A stretch of 48,632 bases of DNA from Pseudomonadales bacterium (GTDB taxonomy: Bacteria > Pseudomonadota > Gammaproteobacteria > Pseudomonadales > Azotimanducaceae). The stretch covers positions 1 through 48,632 of the forward strand of contig JALZVT010000016.1 of assembly GCA_023300545.1 (NCBI GenBank), written 5' to 3'. Below the pieces are notes generated by a model that was not told the origin of the DNA, did not search any database, and was given only the letters and a program-made list of their open reading frames with translations. This document shows positions 8,501-17,217 of this stretch, one piece after another. A program made the position numbers and the translations under genes. Numbering within the stretch: position 1 is the stretch's first letter; each line of letters opens with the position of its first letter.

Positions 8501-9872
8501 GCGCCACTAAATCGCGCGCTTGCGAATCGTAGGCGATATAACGGCCATCTGTGCTGATCGCAGGACTCTGGCTAAGGCCATTGCCACCAACCAGTTCGAG
8601 CCGGGGCTCAACGTTTTGCAGGCGCTCGAATCTGTCCGCAGCGCGATCGTAGGCTAACGCATCCCTATCCCCGTTGACGTCGCCCGGCACCAGGTTGCTC
8701 GCGTCTGTCTCGAAGGCCAACACGACACCATCAGCGCTAATCGACGCTGCAAAGCTATGGTCATTTCCTGCCACTGTTATTAACTCGGTGGTAGCCGTAT
8801 CCCGGTCGTAGACAAAAATATCGTTACTACTGTTGGCGTCGCCAGCGACAAGGTTGTCCGCGCTTGATTGGAACGCCAGAAAGCGGCCGTCAGCGCTCAA
8901 CCGCGGGCGAGAGCTACCGCCAATCGCGCTGTTGGTTACCCGTTCAAGGACGTCGTGATCGCGATCGTAGACAAAAATGTCGCCCGCCTGGCCATTGAGA
9001 TCATCGTCTACCAGATTATCGGCTCCGGAGCTAAACGCTACCCATCTACTATCTGCGCTGATCGAGGGCGAATTGCTGTCCCCATTTGCACCCGCCGTCA
9101 GTAACTCGATGGTGTCGCTGTCGCGGTCGTAGACAAATATTTTAGCAAAATCGCCGTCGGTATCACCGGCGACCAGTTCGGTAGATGTGGAACCAAACAC
9201 AACAAATCGACCATCTGCGCTGATTGCGTGACGAGCGCTAGCGACGATGCCTTCCTTGGTTAGCAGTTCGGTAGTGCCCGTCTCACGGTCGTAGACATAA
9301 ATCCCGGACACGCCCACCCTGGTGTCACCCTCGACCAAGTTGATCGCCCGAGATCTAAACGCCACAAATCGGCCATCAGCACTAATAGTCGGCTCAAAGC
9401 TGTCGTCGTTGCTGTCAGGTGTAATGCTCTCGATTGTGTCCGTATTTCGGTCGTAGACGAATATTTTGAACAGGTCGTCATTGGTATCGCCGGGCACAAA
9501 ATTGGTGGCTTCAGACTGAAACGCCACAAATCGACCGTCCGCAGTAATCGAGGGGAAGGAACTCCGGCCGTTTCCGCCGGCCGTCACTAGCTGTGTAGTG
9601 TCCGTATCACGGTCATAGACAAACACATCAACATCGTTGCCATTGGTGTCTCCGGCCACCAGATTGCTGGCTTCGGATTGATACGCCACAAATCGACCAT
9701 CGGCACTGATTGTGGGTTCCGTGGTTGTGCCGTCAGGACGACTCAGTAACTGGGGACCACCATCAACTCGACTGACCAAATCGAACCCAGCACTGGCAGC
9801 TGAAGAAAGGGGGAGCGCAGAAAAGGCGAGGGAAAAACCTATTAGTACCGACTTACGCCAGAAGCTACACAT
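5574..9872 (-). CDS. Large exported beta-propeller/cadherin-like repeat protein
   Basis: A protein of 1432 residues. ATG 9872 is preferred over the longer frame start at 9917 because it puts a clean signal peptide first (CSFWRK, a hydrophobic stretch, then a likely cut after SAASA). Next come 14 repeats of 52-60 residues, each built on ISADGRFVAFQS, SNLVAGD and DIFVYDRDT, the pattern of PD40/WD40-like TolB-type propeller blades. Four tandem-95/cadherin-like domains of about 95 residues follow, each with GSD-DGD, YTP and GTDSFTF-VSDG. A C-terminal domain of 250 residues (bases 5574 to about 6340) is homologous to the end of the 1-2502 protein. Fourteen blades suggest two seven-bladed propellers. 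Many Asp-rich turns suggest calcium binding. It is likely cell-surface or secreted; its ligand is unknown. Confidence 0.9.
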   Translation of the reverse strand: MCSFWRKSVLIGFSLAFSALPLSSAASAGFDLVSRVDGGPQLLSRPDGTTTEPTISADGRFVAYQSEASNLVAGDTNGNDVDVFVYDRDTDTTQLVTAGGNGRSSFPSITADGRFVAFQSEATNFVPGDTNDDLFKIFVYDRNTDTIESITPDSNDDSFEPTISADGRFVAFRSRAINLVEGDTRVGVSGIYVYDRETGTTELLTKEGIVASARHAISADGRFVVFGSTSTELVAGDTDGDFAKIFVYDRDSDTIELLTAGANGDSNSPSISADSRWVAFSSGADNLVDDDLNGQAGDIFVYDRDHDVLERVTNSAIGGSSRPRLSADGRFLAFQSSADNLVAGDANSSNDIFVYDRDTATTELITVAGNDHSFAASISADGVVLAFETDASNLVPGDVNGDRDALAYDRAADRFERLQNVEPRLELVGGNGLSQSPAISTDGRYIAYDSQARDLVAQDDNNQRDIFLFDTVTGRNELLTTGANGSSRFPSISADGGLVAFESEATNLVSVDGNGTRSDIFVYIRDSGLTQFITSNGNNLSLDPAISADGRFVAFESFANNLVGSDPNGSSPDIFVYDRQTNVTEILTSGGDSLFVLNNLLRASPSLSADGRYVAFQSTASNLAPGDANGGLFDIYLYDRKTSTRELITAGGDNHSTRPSISADGRYVAFQSRASNLVPDQAANTRVASIDIFVFDTETKITRLVSTGSNNPSSHPSISAEGRFIAFSSSASNLVEVDLNGSTRDIFVFDQESDSFTLLTQGGDSSSDTPSISGDGQVIAFQSFADNLTIDGSIYSNVFVSGVSEPLTADPVTIAILEDTPVAFTVTGSDPENDDLILNFAVVEPPSHGDLSGTAPDFVYTPNEDFFGTDSFTFLTDNGSRSSAPASVSISVTNVNDAPVAIGTQAGVTEVAAREDKPLAITLAGSDVDGDALTYTVVTGPGNGVLSGAAPNLIYSPATNYFGSDQFTYTVSDGELTSSVVAINLSVGATDDLPVADEQSLVTAANSSLAIRLTGTDADNDRLVFALVDLPTSGSLSGNLPNLVYTPNNDFTGTDSLAFTVSDGTSASALAKVLIIVTEVVAPPPVKLVPVAESQSVSTQTETPVLISLIGSDGDGDSLSFNLLELPVNGRLSGQAPNLIYTPDAGYSGHDSFTFSVSDGEDTSPTATVSITVVEAAVQLFSAVLPASRSVQVGKTATAFATLINAGSADALGCEIQLPETLAADFFYQTTDSSTNEGVGDANRPRDILAGTAQSFVFGITPTEELPATAVALEFQCANATDAESFTGLNTLLLSAAASAVPDLIALAATTTNNGVMEFENNNGFFTIASVNVGSAATILVSADTGDAVLPLTLSLCQTDPTTSQCINPTVPSAEPVMVDVAEGSTPTFAVFANTAEPIALDPANSRVFLRFRDELSVVRGATSVAVHNAQQ

Positions 9873-10356
9873 CACAGTATCTCGAGAAATCCGTTGTCTG
9901 GAGGGCGTCATTACCAACGTCTACAGGGTTCTACGCATCGGACTGGATCTGACTTGGCTGGGCACACACCCCTTTCACGGTTCAAGTTTAGCTGTCTTTG
10001 GCCTCCTATTAATGTACCCAAGGTGTAAATGTTCAATCAGACAATAGCTTTGTAGAACAACCACCCATAACCCAGCGCATACCACTCCCGAGCCTTCGTT
10101 TCGCCTTTCTCTTAGCCATGTTCGGGTGCGTTAATGCCAGAACGCGCTGCAGTCAAAATAAAATGCATAGCGGTCTCGATTTTATGCCGATCTGCACTGC
10201 GAAGCGCGCACAGACACTTTTCAATCGACGCAGCCATCAAGCTGGTTCTAGATAACAGCGCTCGACCTGTTCCGTAGTGATAGGCATGCGCGCCATAGGA
10301 GGTCGCCCAACTTCACCCCAGAGCGTGTATAAAGACCTACGTAAATTGGGGACCGC
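9873..10356. other. Intergenic region, no confident gene
   Basis: A gap of 484 bases between divergent genes. I see no RNA gene or mobile element. A short minus-strand frame (10112-10237, ATG start, 41 residues, containing DRHKIETAMHFILTAARSG) has protein-like composition, and its frame stays open further upstream, so it could be a small gene or a remnant. There is no clear ribosome site. A TATAAA at about 10329 lies about 20 bases before the ribosome site GGGGA of the MFS gene and may be part of its promoter. Confidence 0.4.
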
Positions 10357-11781
10357 ATGAGCACTACATCACCAGAGATCACTCCCACCACCCACACAGG
10401 AACTTCGTTTGGCTCCAGCGGCTATCGCAACTATGTGCTGATCTCGCTAACCGTGCTGTACACGCTCAATTTTGTCGATCGTGTGCTGATTCAGATTTTG
10501 GCCCAACCCATCATCGAAGAGTTCAAGCTGCAAGACTGGCAGTTTGGCCTGTTGTCTGGGTTCGGCTTCGCCTTCATGTACACCTTGATGGGTATCCCCA
10601 TCGCCCGCCTGTCCGAGCGCGCCAATCGCGTCCGCATTATCGCTGCCGGCGTCATCCTCTGGTCTGTCATGACGGCCCTGTGCGGCTTGGCCGGCAGTTT
10701 CCTCACGCTCTTACTGTTTCGAGTGGGCGTAGGCATCGGCGAAGCAGCGCTAACACCACCAGCAAACTCGCTGATTGCCGACTACTTCATTCCCAAGAGT
10801 CGCGCCCGGGCAATGGGCACCTACGCCATGGGCGTGACCCTCGGCGGTGTGTTCGCCGCCGCCTTTGGGGGGCCGCTGGCCGAAATGTTCAGCTGGCGCA
10901 CCGCGTTTATCGCCCTGGGCGCACCCGGCATTGTGATCGGGCTGATCTTTCTCTTCACGGCGAAGGAGCCACCTCGTGGCTATTCCGACCCACCCGGCAC
11001 CAAGGTGCCTGAGAAATCCTCGCTCTCAGATACCGTGAAAGAGCTGTTCCCCAAAGCCAGCTTCTGGCTCAACATCGCAGCCGCAGCCACAGTCGCCTTT
11101 GTAGGTTATGGCTATACGAGTTTTCAGACCGCGTACTTCCAAAGAGCGTTCGGCATGCCGCTCACAGATATCGCACTGCAGGTTCTGGTCCCAGTAGGGC
11201 TGATGGCGGCGGCCGGCGCGTTCTCAACCGGTGCACTCACAGAACGACTGAGCGGCAAATACCCTAACGCCTTAGCCTGGCTACCCGGTTGGGGACTCAT
11301 TCTGTGTGTGCCCGCTTATTGGCTTGCCTTTACCACCGAGAGCGTGCCCGTAGCGATTGGTGCATTGGTTGTCGGTGCATTTGTGCATTATGGCTATCTC
11401 GGCGCCCAGTACACCATTGCCCAAGGGGTGGCGAGCGCGCGTTCACGCGCCACGGCAGTGGCACTGCTTCTGTTTGTGGTCAACATGATCGGTTATGGGC
11501 TCGGCCCCTTGTTCGTTGGCATAGGCAGCGACTTCTTTATGGCGCAAATGCTCGACACCGGCAGCTACGCCGGCGACCTCACCACGTTGATCTGCAAAGG
11601 CTCAACCACTGACCTGCTGGCAAGCCTGGGGCCGGAAAAAGCTGCTGCCTGCCTGGAAGCCAGTGCGGGCGGATTGCGCAGAGCCATACTGATCACCGTC
11701 ACCATATTTGCGCTGGCGGGCGTGATCTATCTATTGACCTGCAAAACGCTACAGCGGGATTTGGTTGCCAAGCTGAGTTAA
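10357..11781 (+). CDS. MFS transporter, spinster-like family
   Basis: An inner-membrane transporter of the major facilitator superfamily, 474 residues, with about 12 hydrophobic segments. The N-terminal half has the NFVDRVLIQILAQPI stretch, the loop motif GIPIARLSERANR between helices 2 and 3, and GVGIGEAALTPPANSLIADY, a pattern frequent in spinster-type MFS proteins of proteobacteria. A WRTAF motif follows helix 6. The C-terminal loop before the last helix is long and holds two cysteines. The start ATG has GGGGA at a fair distance. The gene appears monocistronic, with 250 bases before the receptor gene. The substrate is unknown; relatives are often linked to lipids, sterols or aromatic acids. 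Confidence 0.9.
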   Translation: MSTTSPEITPTTHTGTSFGSSGYRNYVLISLTVLYTLNFVDRVLIQILAQPIIEEFKLQDWQFGLLSGFGFAFMYTLMGIPIARLSERANRVRIIAAGVILWSVMTALCGLAGSFLTLLLFRVGVGIGEAALTPPANSLIADYFIPKSRARAMGTYAMGVTLGGVFAAAFGGPLAEMFSWRTAFIALGAPGIVIGLIFLFTAKEPPRGYSDPPGTKVPEKSSLSDTVKELFPKASFWLNIAAAATVAFVGYGYTSFQTAYFQRAFGMPLTDIALQVLVPVGLMAAAGAFSTGALTERLSGKYPNALAWLPGWGLILCVPAYWLAFTTESVPVAIGALVVGAFVHYGYLGAQYTIAQGVASARSRATAVALLLFVVNMIGYGLGPLFVGIGSDFFMAQMLDTGSYAGDLTTLICKGSTTDLLASLGPEKAAACLEASAGGLRRAILITVTIFALAGVIYLLTCKTLQRDLVAKLS

Positions 11782-11958
11782 GGGTGCCGGTCGTTTTCTG
11801 ATGCCCAACTACAGGTCACCATCGCACTCCGGCCGAGTTCGTCGCCTCCCGTGAACCCAGCTGTGTATCGACCCAGCTCCCCTCCCTTGATTTAGCTCGG
11901 GTGCAAGGCGCTGCACTCTAGCCACTTATTTGCCTAATTCACCCTAAATGCAAATCTG

Positions 11959-11977
11959 AATGTGAATTGTTCTCATT
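11959..11977. promoter_or_regulatory. Fur-like box before TonB-dependent receptor
   Basis: The 19 bases read AATGTGAATTGTTCTCATT. The two 8-base arms are inverted with one mismatch and a 3-base centre. Against the classical 19-base Fur core 14 positions agree. It lies about 53 bases upstream of the chosen receptor start, so a Fur-iron complex bound here could block transcription when iron is plentiful. This is a consensus comparison only. Confidence 0.6.
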
Positions 11978-12029
11978 TATAGATACACTACGGTCAACTT
12001 CTCTAGTCCAAGCATTAACAGGGTCGATT

Positions 12030-14255
12030 TTGAAACAGCGTTCATTTTGTAGTTTGAGGTGGGTCGGTGCAGCAACCCTGCCATTAGTATTGTTTAGCCC
12101 CACAGGTACGGCTCAGGTTTCCCAAGACACACGGATTACCGAAGAAATCGTGGTTGTTGGTGAATATCTCAACAGCGATCAGGTGAATTCAGTAAAAACA
12201 CCGACCCCTGTGCTTAATGTGCCACAGAGCCTGACAATCATCAGTGCGGCACAGATTGATGAACAGGCGTTCAATAGCATCTCTGACATCATTGAATACA
12301 CGCCCGGCGTGAACAATTCCCAGGGCGAAGGTCACCGTGACTCCATTGTCTTTCGAGGGGTTCGCTCCACCGCTGACTTCTATGTCGATGGCGTAAGGGA
12401 CGATGTTCAGTACTTCCGTCCTTTATACAACCTGGAACAGGTCGAAATATTGCGCGGACCTAATGCACTGCTGTTTGGTCGCGGGGGTACCGGGGGCATC
12501 CTCAACCGGGTTACCAAAAAGGCGCAGATCGGAGAGAGTTTCACCGATTTAAACGTCGGTGCAGGCACTTTCGGTGATTACAGTGTTGAGGTCGATACCA
12601 ACCTCCACACAGGCGACAAATCTGCAATCCGCATTAATGCTTTCTATGAAGATCTGCAGAATCACCGTGACTTTTTTGATGGCCAGCGTATTGGCTTTAA
12701 CCCGACAGCTCGATTTGAACTAACGCCGAGAACAACGCTTGATGTTTCGTGGGAATACATCGATCACGAGCGCTTTATCGATCGCGGTGTTCCAACAAAC
12801 GAAAGCGGCACGCCAATAAGAGCTTTTGAAGATACTATTTTCGGCGACTCATCAGATAACTTCACGACCCTCGACGCCAACGTATTTCGTGCAGCCGTTC
12901 AGCATTCATTTTCAGATGAATTGAAGGGCAACTTCAGCGCTCTATATGGCGACTATGAAAAAACGTACCAGAACTACTTCGCTTCTGATTTTGTATCAGC
13001 CAGCGAGTCGCCAACTGGGTTTGATCAAGTTGAGATAGATGGTTATGTCGACAACACCGAACGAGAGACCTTCAACCTGTCTGCAAATATCGTCGGCGAA
13101 TATGAACTTGGTACGACTAAGCATACCTTTGTCGCCGGCGCTGAATACATCGATACTTCGTCGGATCAAGATCGGTTCAATACCTTATGGGACATCAATG
13201 GAGATGATCAGCTCTTCGTAGACGTCATCGATGGCCAATTCAATCTCAGAAACGGTGTCATTACCGATGTGAACGGCAGCGTTATTGCGACGAACAGCGG
13301 ATTTGGAGTTAACGGTTTTGGTAACGGCTTCGGGGCTGACTTTAATACGCCCGGAACCGACATCAATGACCGAACCTTTGTCGACGTCGAAACCTTGTCT
13401 TTTTACCTGCAAGACGACATTGCAATCACCGAGAAATTCCACGTTGTACTTGGCGCGCGCTTTGATCGTTTCGACATTCAAGTCAACAACGCAGATCCGG
13501 GTGCAGGCTCTAACGCAGGCATTCGCTCACGCGAAGACAATGAGGTCTCTCCCCGCGCCGGCCTTATCTATAAACCAATAGAGAACGTTTCGGCCTACTT
13601 AAGCTACAGTGAATCGTTTCTACCGCGCAGTGGGGAGCAGTTCGCTAATATCAATGGTGATAGCGACGATTTTTCACCCGATGTTTTTGAGAATATTGAA
13701 CTCGGTCTGAAGTGGGACATCACTCCCACCTTAAGTCTAACCGCCGCGTACTTCGAAAATGATCAAACCAGCGCAGCCAGAAGTGATGTGGACGATGGCA
13801 CTTTCGACATTCGCGGGCTTGAAATAGACGGCTTCGAATTGCAGCTTAAAGGGAATATCACCGAACAAATTCGGTTTGTTGCTGGCTACAGTAATCTGGA
13901 CGGTGTTACTGATGGCGGAACTGAACTGCCTCGGGAATTACCAGAAAACACGTTTTCAGCCTGGGTAAATTACGACGTGAACGCAAACTTCGGTTTTGGC
14001 TTAGGCGTGACGTACCAGGACGAATCCTTCACATCTGATTTTGACATCGGTGGTGATCGAAGCAATGAGCCCACTTTGCCGAGCTACACCAGAATAGATG
14101 CAGCAGCCTATTACAACCTCTCAGACAAAGTGCGCATACAGCTCAACGTTGAGAACCTCACGGATGAGCAGTATTACCCGAGCTCACATACCGACTTTAA
14201 TGTGACGGTGGGCCAATCAATAAACGCTCGACTATCCCTCTCGGCAAAGTTCTAA
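12030..14255 (+). CDS. TonB-dependent siderophore-type receptor
   Basis: An outer-membrane 22-stranded barrel receptor, 741 residues, expected to import ferric siderophore using TonB energy. TTG 12030 is chosen: it follows an AGGG, and it starts a typical signal peptide (KQRSF, a hydrophobic core, then TGTAQ). The longer TTG start at 11967 would lie inside the Fur-like box. A TonB-box-like EEIVVVGE sits just after the signal peptide. The plug domain follows (NVPQSLTIISAAQID, FRGVRSTADFYVDGVRDD, VEILRGPNALLFGRGGTGG), a form characteristic of FhuE/Fiu-type siderophore receptors. The barrel ends with the usual terminal phenylalanine (LSLSAKF). The ligand is not predictable. No siderophore biosynthesis gene is near. 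Confidence 0.93.
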   Translation: MKQRSFCSLRWVGAATLPLVLFSPTGTAQVSQDTRITEEIVVVGEYLNSDQVNSVKTPTPVLNVPQSLTIISAAQIDEQAFNSISDIIEYTPGVNNSQGEGHRDSIVFRGVRSTADFYVDGVRDDVQYFRPLYNLEQVEILRGPNALLFGRGGTGGILNRVTKKAQIGESFTDLNVGAGTFGDYSVEVDTNLHTGDKSAIRINAFYEDLQNHRDFFDGQRIGFNPTARFELTPRTTLDVSWEYIDHERFIDRGVPTNESGTPIRAFEDTIFGDSSDNFTTLDANVFRAAVQHSFSDELKGNFSALYGDYEKTYQNYFASDFVSASESPTGFDQVEIDGYVDNTERETFNLSANIVGEYELGTTKHTFVAGAEYIDTSSDQDRFNTLWDINGDDQLFVDVIDGQFNLRNGVITDVNGSVIATNSGFGVNGFGNGFGADFNTPGTDINDRTFVDVETLSFYLQDDIAITEKFHVVLGARFDRFDIQVNNADPGAGSNAGIRSREDNEVSPRAGLIYKPIENVSAYLSYSESFLPRSGEQFANINGDSDDFSPDVFENIELGLKWDITPTLSLTAAYFENDQTSAARSDVDDGTFDIRGLEIDGFELQLKGNITEQIRFVAGYSNLDGVTDGGTELPRELPENTFSAWVNYDVNANFGFGLGVTYQDESFTSDFDIGGDRSNEPTLPSYTRIDAAAYYNLSDKVRIQLNVENLTDEQYYPSSHTDFNVTVGQSINARLSLSAKF

Positions 14256-14271
14256 CACTCAAACAGCGCTT

Positions 14272-14306
14272 CAAAGAAAAGCCCCCGCTTCTACCGAAGC
14301 GAGGGC
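14272..14306 (-). terminator. Rho-independent terminator for the chemoreceptor gene
   Basis: Read on the minus strand, bases 14306-14281 form an 11-pair stem (GCCCTCGCTTC with GAAGCGGGGGC, one G-U pair) around a GGTA loop, followed by the U-rich tract TTTTCTTT. It lies about 45 bases after the chemoreceptor stop. On the plus strand no T-run follows, so it fits the minus-strand gene best. Confidence 0.8.
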
Positions 14307-14350
14307 CGATTGGCAGTCCAATGACCGCTACCGCTTTTTTTGGCTAGCCG

Positions 14351-16675
14351 CTAAAAGTCTTCCCACATTTCACCATCCGCAGTAGCACGCTGAACTGGGG
14401 CCGGCCCTGCTGCTGGCGGTGGCGGTGGTTGATTAGCGCGCTCAGACTGCCTTGGCGATGAAACCATCGTGTAGGCAAGAGCGGGTGATTTCTCCCAGTT
14501 TCCGGGCGGTCCGCTACGCCCTTTGAGCGCGGATTGCCCAGACTGCCCAAAGCTGAAGAAGCCGATTTGCTCACTAAGCTGGCTTGCCTGATCGCTCATC
14601 GACTTACTGGTCGCCGCAGCCTCCTCCACCAGGGCCGCGTTTTGCTGGGTAACGCTGTCCATATGTATTAGCGCCTGATTGATCTGATCAATTCCCGACG
14701 TTTGCTCTTCGCTGGCAACACTGATCTCACCAACCAGGTCTGAGAGTTTACCGATAGAATCGACAATGTGTTCAAGCTCACGGCCAGACTCTTGCACCAG
14801 CGTCGTACCGTTCTGCACTTTTGATACGCTGTCTTCAATCAGTTCCTTAATTTCCTTGGCGGCAGACGCGCTTCGACCAGCAAGCTGACGCACCTCGCTT
14901 GCAACAACCGCAAATCCACGACCCTGCTCGCCAGCTCTCGCTGCCTCCACAGCCGCGTTCAACGCCAGCAAATTAGTCTGGAATGCGATCTCGTCAATCA
15001 CGCCAATAATATCCGCAATTTTTTCGCTGGCACTGCTGATGTCTTGCATTGCAGATACTGCCTTTGAGGCAACTTCGCCACTGGCCCCAGCGCGCTCTCG
15101 CGTACTTGTTGCCAGCTCGTTAGCCGACCGGGCATTGTCCGCGTTTTGCCGAACGGTACTCGTTAGCTCTTCCGTGCTAGAGGCCGTTTCCTCAAGGTTA
15201 GCCGCCTGTTGTTCCGTCCGCTCGCTCAGTCCTAAATTGCCGTCCGAAAGCTCTTTTGCACCCAGCTGAACTTCGCTGGCTATACCCGTAATCTCCGAAA
15301 TAACATCGCGAATTGTTCGCCGCATATCCACGAGCGACGCGTAAGCCCCCTCTCGATCGCTGCTGTCTTCTGTTTCGGTCAGATTACCTTCGCCAATAGA
15401 ATTTGCAATTTGCAATATTTCGGCGGGGTCACCACCCAGTCGCCGAGCGATAAAGTTGCCTAGCAGATAGGCACCCAGCAATACAAACAATATCGCCCCG
15501 CCCGAGGAGATGAGCATTGTCGTCTGAATGTCATCAACCGCATTCAACGCCTCACTGGTTTTAATTCTGGTTACAATCGCCCAGTCGACAGACTGATTAG
15601 CCAACTTTGCATAGGAAGCAAGGTAGCTCTCACCATCAAATTCAAGTTCTGCTGAACCAGCTTCACTCGAAAATATTTGTCCCGCTGCACTGGCGTCGAA
15701 TTGATCAACAAGAATGCTCTGAGTATCATTAAACCGAGACTGTGTGCGATAAGCACCGTCACTTCCGATTAAAATTGATTCTCCGGACTCTCCCATACCC
15801 GCCGTGTTGAGAACTATTTCGTTCACGCGATCTACCGGCATCTGGAATACCAGCGTGCCGATAACCACACCGTTTTCCACAATTGGAGAGCCGATAAATG
15901 CAGCCGCCGCGTTAAATGACGGCAAGTAAAACTCAAAGTCTTGTAAGACCGTTTGGCCAGGAGATAGCTGCAATGACTTTCTAGCGAGCGCTGCAAAATT
16001 AGTATCTCGATAAGGGCCGTTAAAAAGACTGGTGCCATAGTCCACTTCTTTGAACACCGAGTACACAACGCGGCCTTCAGTAGGTTCGACCAGAAACACG
16101 TCGTAATAGCCGAAGCGCTCTAGCATATCTTTGAACTGTGGATGGTAAAGCTCATGCTCGTCGTCGTAGCTAGTATCGGCATTAGAGCGGAGGAGTTTGT
16201 CTTTTTGGCCCAAAGGGTAGGCGTTATCCGCCAGATAATAATACTGCGCCAGTTTGGCGTTCTCATCTGCAGGAATCAGCGGTCGCACATCAATCGACTC
16301 GCCTCGGCGGTTATCGAATTCGGCAGCAAAGCCTCCCTGATAGAAATTGAGCAAACGTCTTTCGCTTTCTTTGGAATCAAGCTCCGCTGCCCCCGCCTCA
16401 GCCCCCATCTCAGAGAACGTCGCTGCGAGGTCGCGCATAGCGCTTATTGTCGACACGCTCGTAGCGGTTGACGCAATATGGCTTTCGATAGTTTCTAGGT
16501 AGTTTTCGACATGCTTTTGACGCGCGGTGCGCGCCGTATCCAACATAGCGTGACCATTTTCTGCCAGCTCATTGCTCACTTGGTAGTTATAAAACAAACC
16601 AGTGGCCAACACTGGCAAAATCCCGCAAACCAGCATGCAGGCGATCAGCAGTTTCTTCAGGGGGATATTTTTCAT
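14351..16675 (-). CDS. Membrane methyl-accepting chemotaxis protein with CheR-tethering tail
   Basis: A chemoreceptor of 774 residues. ATG 16675 is chosen because the frame upstream overlaps the divergent cheY on the other strand. One transmembrane helix spans about residues 7-28. A large periplasmic double-Cache-like sensor follows (the distal part contains [19 protein letters not shown] and [11 protein letters not shown]). A second helix is near 388-408, then HAMP, then the cytoplasmic coiled coil with its conserved tip [20 protein letters not shown] proline-rich linker leads to the very C-terminus, MWEDF, matching the xWxxF pentapeptide by which receptors such as Tar/Tsr (NWETF) or Pseudomonas McpB (GWEEF) bind CheR. 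A FliA-like promoter lies just upstream. The ligand is unknown; Cache domains usually bind small metabolites. Confidence 0.93.
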   Translation of the reverse strand: MKNIPLKKLLIACMLVCGILPVLATGLFYNYQVSNELAENGHAMLDTARTARQKHVENYLETIESHIASTATSVSTISAMRDLAATFSEMGAEAGAAELDSKESERRLLNFYQGGFAAEFDNRRGESIDVRPLIPADENAKLAQYYYLADNAYPLGQKDKLLRSNADTSYDDEHELYHPQFKDMLERFGYYDVFLVEPTEGRVVYSVFKEVDYGTSLFNGPYRDTNFAALARKSLQLSPGQTVLQDFEFYLPSFNAAAAFIGSPIVENGVVIGTLVFQMPVDRVNEIVLNTAGMGESGESILIGSDGAYRTQSRFNDTQSILVDQFDASAAGQIFSSEAGSAELEFDGESYLASYAKLANQSVDWAIVTRIKTSEALNAVDDIQTTMLISSGGAILFVLLGAYLLGNFIARRLGGDPAEILQIANSIGEGNLTETEDSSDREGAYASLVDMRRTIRDVISEITGIASEVQLGAKELSDGNLGLSERTEQQAANLEETASSTEELTSTVRQNADNARSANELATSTRERAGASGEVASKAVSAMQDISSASEKIADIIGVIDEIAFQTNLLALNAAVEAARAGEQGRGFAVVASEVRQLAGRSASAAKEIKELIEDSVSKVQNGTTLVQESGRELEHIVDSIGKLSDLVGEISVASEEQTSGIDQINQALIHMDSVTQQNAALVEEAAATSKSMSDQASQLSEQIGFFSFGQSGQSALKGRSGPPGNWEKSPALAYTMVSSPRQSERANQPPPPPAAGPAPVQRATADGEMWEDF

Positions 16676-16709
16676 CGAAAAGGTCTCAAGTTCCAGGGGT
16701 CGCACAGCT

Positions 16710-16736
16710 ATAGCGGCAACTATCCCCAAAAGCTTA
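16710..16736 (-). promoter_or_regulatory. FliA (sigma-28)-like promoter for the chemoreceptor
   Basis: On the minus strand the sequence is TAAGCTTT, 11 bases, GCCGCTAT. The FliA consensus is TAAAGTTT-N11-GCCGATAA, so each half matches at 6 of 8 positions with exact spacing. It lies 35 bases before the chosen ATG at 16675. It is back to back with a similar site on the plus strand. Confidence 0.65.
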
Positions 16737-16770
16737 GTCAACTTTTCGATTTTTGCCTGCATATTAGAAC

Positions 16771-16797
16771 TCAAGTTTTCCAAATTACCGCCGCTAT
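16771..16797 (+). promoter_or_regulatory. FliA (sigma-28)-like promoter for cheY
   Basis: The sequence is TCAAGTTT, 11 bases, GCCGCTAT: 7 of 8 and 6 of 8 matches to the FliA consensus with exact spacing. It ends about 53 bases before the GTG start of cheY at 16851, leaving a short leader. Confidence 0.7.
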
Positions 16798-16850
16798 CGT
16801 TTCGGAAGACCATTGCAGCAGGCAACCGCCTGCAAAAATTCGGAGCAAAA

Positions 16851-17213
16851 GTGAAAGTACTAATCGTGGACGACAGTTCAGCCATGCGCATGCTGGTGAA
16901 ACGGACCTTGAAGCAAGCAGGTTTTGGAGGCCTTGATATAACGGAGGCTGAGGACGGGGTACAGGCTTTAGAAAAAGTCGAAGATAACCCCCCGCATCTC
17001 ATTTTGTGCGACTGGAACATGCCAAACATGACTGGCATCGAGTTTCTAGAACACATTCGTGAAGGTGGTAACACGGCAAAATTTGGCTTCATCACCACGG
17101 AATCTACCGCTGAAATGCGCAGTAGAGCCCGAGCCGCCGGCGCTCAGTTTCTCATTGCAAAGCCATTCAATGCTGAGTCGTTTGAGAAAACCCTCGGACC
17201 CATTTTAGGATAA
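16851..17213 (+). CDS. cheY: CheY-like single-domain response regulator
   Basis: A stand-alone receiver of 120 residues that would be phosphorylated by CheA and act on the flagellar switch or as a phosphate sink. The GTG start is set by GGAG six bases upstream and by the first residues [12 protein letters not shown], which hold the acidic pair at 7-8. The frame extends further upstream but that part is not receiver-like. The phospho-acceptor is Asp54 in [13 protein letters not shown], the switch Thr is at 82-83, and Lys104 is in the AKPF motif. It is followed four bases later by a CheC/CheX-like gene, which suggests a dedicated phosphatase partner. This is one of two cheY genes in the island. 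Confidence 0.92.
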   Translation: MKVLIVDDSSAMRMLVKRTLKQAGFGGLDITEAEDGVQALEKVEDNPPHLILCDWNMPNMTGIEFLEHIREGGNTAKFGFITTESTAEMRSRARAAGAQFLIAKPFNAESFEKTLGPILG

Positions 17214-17217
17214 GAAC

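Noticed and set aside
7728-8510. Plus-strand frame of 260 codons
   Set aside because: It lies antisense to the propeller repeats and its regularity mirrors the repeats; no domain and no ribosome site.
7400-9800. Regular periodicity of about 160 bases that could look like a repeat array or CRISPR
   Set aside because: The units are protein-coding propeller blades on the minus strand, with diverged sequence and no short identical repeats or spacers.
14308-14345. Second T-run and short ATTGG/CCAAT repeat as a plus-strand terminator
   Set aside because: The five-pair stem is weak and the T-run is separated from it by about 12 bases, so support is insufficient.
16602-16850. N-terminal extension of the cheY frame
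   Set aside because: It overlaps the receptor gene on the other strand, and the receiver fold begins right at GTG 16851, which has its own GGAG.
16676-17098. N-terminal extension of the chemoreceptor frame
   Set aside because: It overlaps the divergent cheY and two FliA-like promoters and has no signal or receptor features; the receptor starts at 16675.
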